This document shows positions 5,763 through 10,031 of a DNA stretch of 10,031 nucleotides, piece after piece. The translations under genes were made by a program, and so were the position numbers. The notes beneath the pieces are model-generated. The model was not told the DNA's origin and did not search any database. It was given only the letters and a program-made list of their open reading frames with translations. Each line of letters starts with the position of its first letter. The stretch's first letter is position 1. Source of the stretch: JAQIBY01 sp034721855 (lineage in GTDB: Bacteria; Bacteroidota; Bacteroidia; Bacteroidales; ML635J-15); the NCBI GenBank assembly GCA_034721855.1, contig JAYENB010000254.1, forward strand, positions 1-10,031, in the 5' to 3' direction.

Positions 5763-6512
5763 ATGCTAAAAGTCAAAAATTTACACGCGGAAATTGAAGG
5801 GAAAGAAATCCTGAAAGGGATTAACCTTGAAGTTAAACCGGGTGAAATTCATGCCATCATGGGCCCAAACGGAAGCGGAAAATCTACGTTGGCTTCCATA
5901 CTTACCGGACGCGATTTATTTAATGTAACCCAGGGAGATGTCGAATTTCTTGGCCAAAACCTTCTGGAAATGGAACCGGAAGAGCTGGCACGCAAAGGAC
6001 TTTTTCTTAGCTTTCAATATCCGGTAGAAATTCCGGGCGTCAGCATGACCAATTTTATGAAAACAGCCGTAAATCAAATCCGTGAATACCAGGGCAAAAA
6101 AGTCCTCTCATCGGCGGATTTTTTGAAATTTATGCGCGAACGCAAATCCCTGATTGAACTGGATACAGCCCTGACAAACCGCTCAGTAAATGAAGGATTT
6201 TCAGGAGGAGAAAAAAAGAAAAATGAGATTTTCCAGATGGCCATGCTTGAACCCAGGCTTTCCATTCTTGATGAAACTGACTCAGGCCTGGATATTGATG
6301 CCCTCAGGATTGTTGCCAATGGTGTCAATGGCTTGAAATCCAAAGATACCTCCTCGATTGTTATTACGCATTATCAACGACTTTTGGATTACATTATACC
6401 GGATGTTGTGCATGTGCTGTATGACGGCAAACTGGTTAAAACCGGTGATAAAACCCTGGCACTTGAACTTGAAGAAAAAGGCTATGACTGGATTAAAAAT
6501 GAATTGGATTAA
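5763..6512 (+). CDS. sufC: SufC, ATPase subunit of the SufBC2D Fe-S assembly complex
   Basis: A complete 249-residue ABC-type ATPase of normal SufC length. Visible motifs in order are Walker A GPNGSGKST (residues 34-42), the Q-loop region LSFQYPVEIPGV (82-93), the ABC signature SGGEKKKNEI (147-156), Walker B LSILDE (166-171), the D-loop SGLD and the H-loop His203 (ITHYQRLL). SGGEKKKNEI and DETDSGLDIDAL identify SufC rather than a transporter ATPase. There is no membrane segment; it acts in the cytoplasm, binding SufB and SufD and using ATP to drive the conformational change for cluster assembly. The stop is 12 bases before sufD, so the two are surely co-transcribed. Unusually, sufB is not the adjacent upstream gene. 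Confidence 0.96.
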   Translation: MLKVKNLHAEIEGKEILKGINLEVKPGEIHAIMGPNGSGKSTLASILTGRDLFNVTQGDVEFLGQNLLEMEPEELARKGLFLSFQYPVEIPGVSMTNFMKTAVNQIREYQGKKVLSSADFLKFMRERKSLIELDTALTNRSVNEGFSGGEKKKNEIFQMAMLEPRLSILDETDSGLDIDALRIVANGVNGLKSKDTSSIVITHYQRLLDYIIPDVVHVLYDGKLVKTGDKTLALELEEKGYDWIKNELD

Positions 6513-6524
6513 ACCCTTGTAAAC

Positions 6525-7859
6525 ATGCAACCCCAAAAATATACCGAGGCATACACCAAAGCAAAAAATTCCAACATCAGTATCTTTCCGGAAGCCGTCA
6601 GGAAAGAAAAAGAAGGTGCTTTCGAATTCATGAAAACACATGAACTGCCGGATAAAACTGATGAAAGATACCGTTACATTAATTTTGATGCCGTATTTGA
6701 CAAAGAATACAAGATGGTACTCCAAAAACCGGATGTTGATACCGACCTCAACGCCTTTTTCCGTTGCGAAGTGGAAGACCTTGATACTGAACTGATATTG
6801 TTATCCAACGGCTTTTATTATGACAGCACTCATAACGGAAGTTTGCCTGAATCTGTTATTGTATGCAGCATGCAGGAAGCATTCCATAAGTACCCTACAC
6901 TGGTTTCAGAACATTTCAACCGGTATCTCAAGAAGCGCGGTGATGGCTGGGCAGCACTGAATACCATGCTGGCGAATGATGGTGTATTTATTCATGTCCC
7001 TGACAACGTCCATGTACCCAAACCCATCCAAATTGTAAACCTGGCTCATGGTTTTTACGAAAAGGAATTGTTTCAGCGCAATTTGTTTGTTGTAGGTGAA
7101 AATGCATCTCTGAAACTTGTTTTGTGTGACCATAGCCTCAACAACGCAAAAACAGTTTCTCATCTTGCATCAGAACTGTATGTCGGGAAAAATTCAGGAT
7201 TACAGATATACAACCTTCAAAATGAACCGGACGGGAACAATATCTTCAATCACATGGCAGTACACCAGGAAGCAGGATCAGAACTGTTGTCCTTTGCTTT
7301 TTCACTGCACAGCGGTAGCATCCGGAATAATATTTATGCTACGTTAAATGGCCCGCATGCAAACAGCAATATTTTTGGCCTTACCTTATCTGACAGGCAA
7401 CAACACATGGATAATTACGTACATGTTGATCATGCTGTGCCGGATTGCACAAGCAATGCTTTTTTTAAATCAATTCTTGATGAGAATTCAAGCGGTGCAT
7501 TCAGCGGGCGTGTGCTTGTTCAAAAAGATGCGCAACGCACTGTTGCTTATCAGACCAACAACAACATCTGCCTGACAGACACATCCAAAATGCGAACAAA
7601 ACCTCAATTGGAAATATACGCTGACGATGTCAAATGTTCCCATGGTGCCACCATTGGCCAACTCGATGAAGAAGCTATGTTTTATCTCCGTACACGTGGC
7701 ATTGATAAAGCCGAAGCACGTTTTATGATGATGTTTGCTTTTGCCAATGAGGTGGTCAGAAAAATTGATATTACTCCTCTGCGCAACCGTGTTGAAAACC
7801 TTGTATCCAAACGCCTGAGGGGAGATGAAGTGCTTTGTGAACATTGCCTGCTGAATTGN
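6525..7859 (+). CDS. sufD: SufD, Fe-S scaffold subunit (3' end at assembly gap)
   Basis: At least 444 residues of SufD, the paralogue of SufB that pairs with it in SufBC2D and is linked to iron acquisition for cluster building. The N-terminal helical region covers about 1-130, followed by the beta-helix core (GWAALNTMLANDGVFIHVPD, about 141-160) and the C-terminal signature DDVKCSHGATIGQLDEEAMF (about 367-386, with Cys371 and His373), then YLRTRGI. Only 12 bases separate it from sufC. The last readable codons are CTG AAT TGn, so the next codon is TGA (stop) or Cys/Trp. At 444 residues the protein is already family length, so TGA at 7857-7859 is most likely and the gene may be complete. The C-terminus holds a CxxC pair (CEHC). 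Any continuation past the gap translates repeat DNA and should be ignored. Confidence 0.93.
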
Positions 7860-7958
7860 NNNNNNNNNNNNNNNNNNNNNNNNNNNNNNNNNNNNNNNNN
7901 NNNNNNNNNNNNNNNNNNNNNNNNNNNNNNNNNNNNNNNNNNNNNNNNNNNNNNNNNN
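7859..7958. other. Assembly gap (100 N)
   Basis: Exactly 100 N beginning within or just after the last sufD codon. Sequence on the right edge is a dispersed repeat, so the gap probably marks a collapsed repeat. Its true length is unknown. Genes often next to sufD, such as sufS and sufE, could be missing here, or the join could be wrong. Confidence 0.95.
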
Positions 7959-8189
7959 CTGTTACCGCTGATACGCAAAGAAATGATGATAGCGAGATTG
8001 CACGATAGGGCGATGGGACGATGTTACGACAGCATGAATTCACAATGGAGCGAGTTGGCGAGCTGGCGATGGGGTGATGGCATGATAAGGAGAAATATTC
8101 AGAACTCAGGAAAAAAATATAGGTATATCACTTGAAATCTCATGCAATCTTTAATTCGTGCTATCGTGCTATCGTGACTTTGCGGTGAG
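7959..8189 (+). repeat. Dispersed non-coding repeat element, copy 2 (about 230 bp)
   Basis: The same family as the element at 2644-2792 but in the opposite orientation. It starts CTGTTACCGC directly at the gap edge and ends near GACTTTGCGGTGAG. It contains the shared 16-base block GCACGATAGGGCGATG (8000-8015), the block ACGACAGCATGAA (8026-8038), and an 8-bp tandem CGTGCTAT repeated about 2.5 times (8157-8176). Compared with copy 1 it has roughly 85-100 extra bases between 8039 and 8140. Its left end may extend into the gap. Open frames through it are spurious. Confidence 0.8.
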
Positions 8190-8245
8190 GTGCTCTTTTG
8201 CTGATACTGATTAGTTACCACGCTTTTTTTTTGAAAAAATACACT

Positions 8246-8253
8246 TACATTTG
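8246..8253 (+). promoter_or_regulatory. Bacteroidota -7 promoter box for purF
   Basis: TACATTTG matches TAnnTTTG exactly. Transcription would start near 8260, about 11 bases before the purF ATG. A TTTG upstream is only 12 bases away, too close for a normal -33 element; a T-run is at about the right distance. No purine repressor operator or riboswitch is recognised in 8190-8270. Confidence 0.5.
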
Positions 8254-8270
8254 TGTCAAAGTATCTAAAC

Positions 8271-10031
8271 ATGAGCGAACAGATCAAACATGAATGTGGT
8301 ATTGCTTTCATAAGATTGAGAAAGCCACTATCCTACTATCAAAAAAAGTATGGAAGCTATAATTACGGGCTTGAAAAAATGTACCTGTTGATGGAAAAAC
8401 AACACAATCGCGGGCAGGATGGTGCCGGTGTGTTGAGCATGAAAAACAACATCCCCCCGGGAAATAAATATATTAACAGGGTTCGCTCAAATGCTGAAAC
8501 GCCCATTAAAGATGTGTTTGACCAGATATATCAACAACAAACAAAGATACTAAACGGGAAAAAAGTCAATCCGGATTATGCCTATAAAAACTTGCCCTTT
8601 GTAGGAGACATCTACATGGGGCATCTCAGGTATGGTACTTTCGGGAAAAATGACATCAAGCAGCTTCATCCTGTAATTCGGTTGAACAATTGGAAAAGCC
8701 GCTCACTGATGCTGGCAGGCAATTTTAATTTAACCAATGTGGAAGAACTGTTTCAAAACCTGATTGACTACGGTCAACACCCAAAAGATTATAGCGACAC
8801 CGTTACTATGCTTGAAATGATTGGCTTACATCTTGACGAAGCCAATCAAACCTTATTCAGGGAAATGAAAAATGATGGCATCAGCAATCGAAAGATTTCC
8901 GATCTCATGCCACGGAAACTCAACATAGCAAACGTCCTGCAAAAAGCCGCTGAAAACTGGGATGGTGGTTATGTAATAGAAGGCGTTGTCGGACATGGTG
9001 ATTCATTCATTACCCGCGACCCATGGGGAATACGTCCGGCATTTTATTATGAGGACGAGGAAATTGTTGTGGGTGCTTCAGAGCGACCGGTGATACAAAC
9101 CGTTATGAACGTAAAAGCAAATGACGTTCACGAACTGAAACCAGGTACTGCTATGATAGTGAAAGCCGATGGCTCATTAGAAAATCACATGATACGCATT
9201 CCGCAGAAAAAACGTTCATGTTCCTTTGAACGGATATATTTCAGCAGAGGCTCCGATAAAGACATCTATAACGAACGGAAAAAACTCGGCGAAGGATTGG
9301 TAGATCAGGTACTGGAAGCCATTGATTATGATTTTGACAATACGGTGTTTTCGTATATCCCCAACACGGCTGAAACCGCTTTTTACGGTCTGCTTAAAGG
9401 CATGGAAAACATGCTTATTAATGAGAAAATCAAAGCCCTGCGTAACCATGATAGTCCTATGACAGAGGATGATATGGCAACCCTGCTTGCCAAGCGTCCC
9501 CGCACTGAAAAAATTGCCATAAAAGATGTAAAGCTCCGCACATTCATTGCCCAGGATGAAGGACGCAAAAATATGGTGGAACATGTGTATGACATCACTT
9601 ACGGTACCGTAAATAGGAAAAAAGATACCCTCGTAATTATTGATGACAGCATTGTGCGCGGCACCACACTAAAACAAAGCATTCTCCGTATTCTTGACAG
9701 GCTCGAAGCCAAAAAAATCATCATTGTATCCTCTGCCCCACAAATCAGGTATCCCGATTGTTACGGTATTGATATGGTACGACTTAATGATTTTGTAGCA
9801 TTTCAGGCTGCCATCGCTCTGCTTAAAGACAACAACAATGAAAAGCTCATTGATGAAGTATATAAGGATTGCAAAGCACAGGAAAACCTCCCAAAAGAAG
9901 AGATGGTAAACCATGTGCGGCGAATTTACAAAACTTTTACCCCCGAACAGATATCAACAAAAATTGCAGAATTATTAACCCCGCCTGAAGTAAAATCAAA
10001 AGTTGATATTATTTATCAGCGTATAGAAACC
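8271..10031 (+). CDS. purF: Amidophosphoribosyltransferase, long form (PurF-like), 3' end cut by the window
   Basis: An open frame of 587 codons runs from the ATG at 8271 off the window end. The family makes 5-phosphoribosylamine from PRPP and glutamine, the first committed step of purine synthesis. An N-terminal class II glutaminase domain has its nucleophile at Cys9 (HECGIAF), so an eight-residue propeptide should be removed. RGQDGAG (48-54), HLRYGT (118-123) and DPWGIRP (250-256) follow. The PRPP-binding loop is VIIDDSIVRGTT (455-466), followed by APQIRYPDCYGID (489-501). The two domains are linked through FERIYFSR (319-326). The protein is longer than the classical enzyme of about 470-500 residues, with insertions at about 55-110 and 375-420, matching a long form I associate with Bacteroidota (about 630 residues). 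The motif corresponding to HNGN in classical enzymes reads GNFN here. Confidence 0.9.
   Translation, partial: MSEQIKHECGIAFIRLRKPLSYYQKKYGSYNYGLEKMYLLMEKQHNRGQDGAGVLSMKNNIPPGNKYINRVRSNAETPIKDVFDQIYQQQTKILNGKKVNPDYAYKNLPFVGDIYMGHLRYGTFGKNDIKQLHPVIRLNNWKSRSLMLAGNFNLTNVEELFQNLIDYGQHPKDYSDTVTMLEMIGLHLDEANQTLFREMKNDGISNRKISDLMPRKLNIANVLQKAAENWDGGYVIEGVVGHGDSFITRDPWGIRPAFYYEDEEIVVGASERPVIQTVMNVKANDVHELKPGTAMIVKADGSLENHMIRIPQKKRSCSFERIYFSRGSDKDIYNERKKLGEGLVDQVLEAIDYDFDNTVFSYIPNTAETAFYGLLKGMENMLINEKIKALRNHDSPMTEDDMATLLAKRPRTEKIAIKDVKLRTFIAQDEGRKNMVEHVYDITYGTVNRKKDTLVIIDDSIVRGTTLKQSILRILDRLEAKKIIIVSSAPQIRYPDCYGIDMVRLNDFVAFQAAIALLKDNNNEKLIDEVYKDCKAQENLPKEEMVNHVRRIYKTFTPEQISTKIAELLTPPEVKSKVDIIYQRIET

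Noticed and set aside
7859..8135. An extension of sufD through the gap to a stop at 8135
   Set aside because: The frame crosses 100 N of unknown true length, and the part after the gap is a translation of a dispersed repeat. sufD is already full length at 444 residues.
9216..9914. Minus-strand open frames inside purF
   Set aside because: They lie opposite a well-conserved coding sequence and have no recognisable motifs.

Overview
The window looks like a chromosomal scaffold from an uncultured member of the Bacteroidota (Bacteroidales-like). It is AT-rich. It has an ECF sigma / anti-sigma pair in the usual two-gene layout, a long-form PurF of the kind I associate with this phylum, a sufBCD set, and -7 promoter boxes of the Bacteroidota form TAnnTTTG upstream of several genes. 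Two runs of exactly 100 N (5235-5334 and 7859-7958) are most simply scaffold placeholders for gaps of unknown length. Both lie against repetitive sequence.

Layout. 34-1819 (+): an ECF-type sigma factor overlaps by 8 bp a membrane anti-sigma factor with an H-x3-C-x2-C zinc motif, one transmembrane helix, a long acidic linker and a TPR-like C-terminus. 1813-2436 (-): a NodB-family polysaccharide deacetylase converges on it with a 7-bp overlap of gene ends. 2464-2860: an intergenic stretch holding the deacetylase promoter and a dispersed repeat. 2861-4315 (+): sufB. 4351-4478: a long imperfect inverted repeat. 4490-5123 (-): a PIN-domain toxin / antitoxin module. 5235-5334: gap. 5366-5472: four hairpin-forming repeat units. 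5473-5762: AT-rich leader. 5763-6512 and 6525-7859 (+): sufC and sufD, with sufD running into the second gap. 7959-8189: a second, inverted copy of the dispersed repeat. 8271-10031 (+): purF long form, cut by the window end.

How the genes work together. SufB, SufC and SufD form the SufBC2D scaffold that assembles iron-sulfur clusters. Here sufB is separated from sufCD by about 1.4 kb plus a gap of unknown size, containing a toxin-antitoxin module on the opposite strand, an attC-like structure at the 3' end of that module, and a palindromic repeat cluster. The suf block is also bracketed by two oppositely oriented copies of one repeat family (2644-2792 and 7959-8189). No sufS or sufE is visible; they could be in a gap or elsewhere. 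PurF starts an apparently independent transcription unit with its own -7 box.

The most interesting part is 4316-5480: an accessory insertion between sufB and sufC that resembles a gene cassette. No fully novel system can be claimed from this sequence alone.
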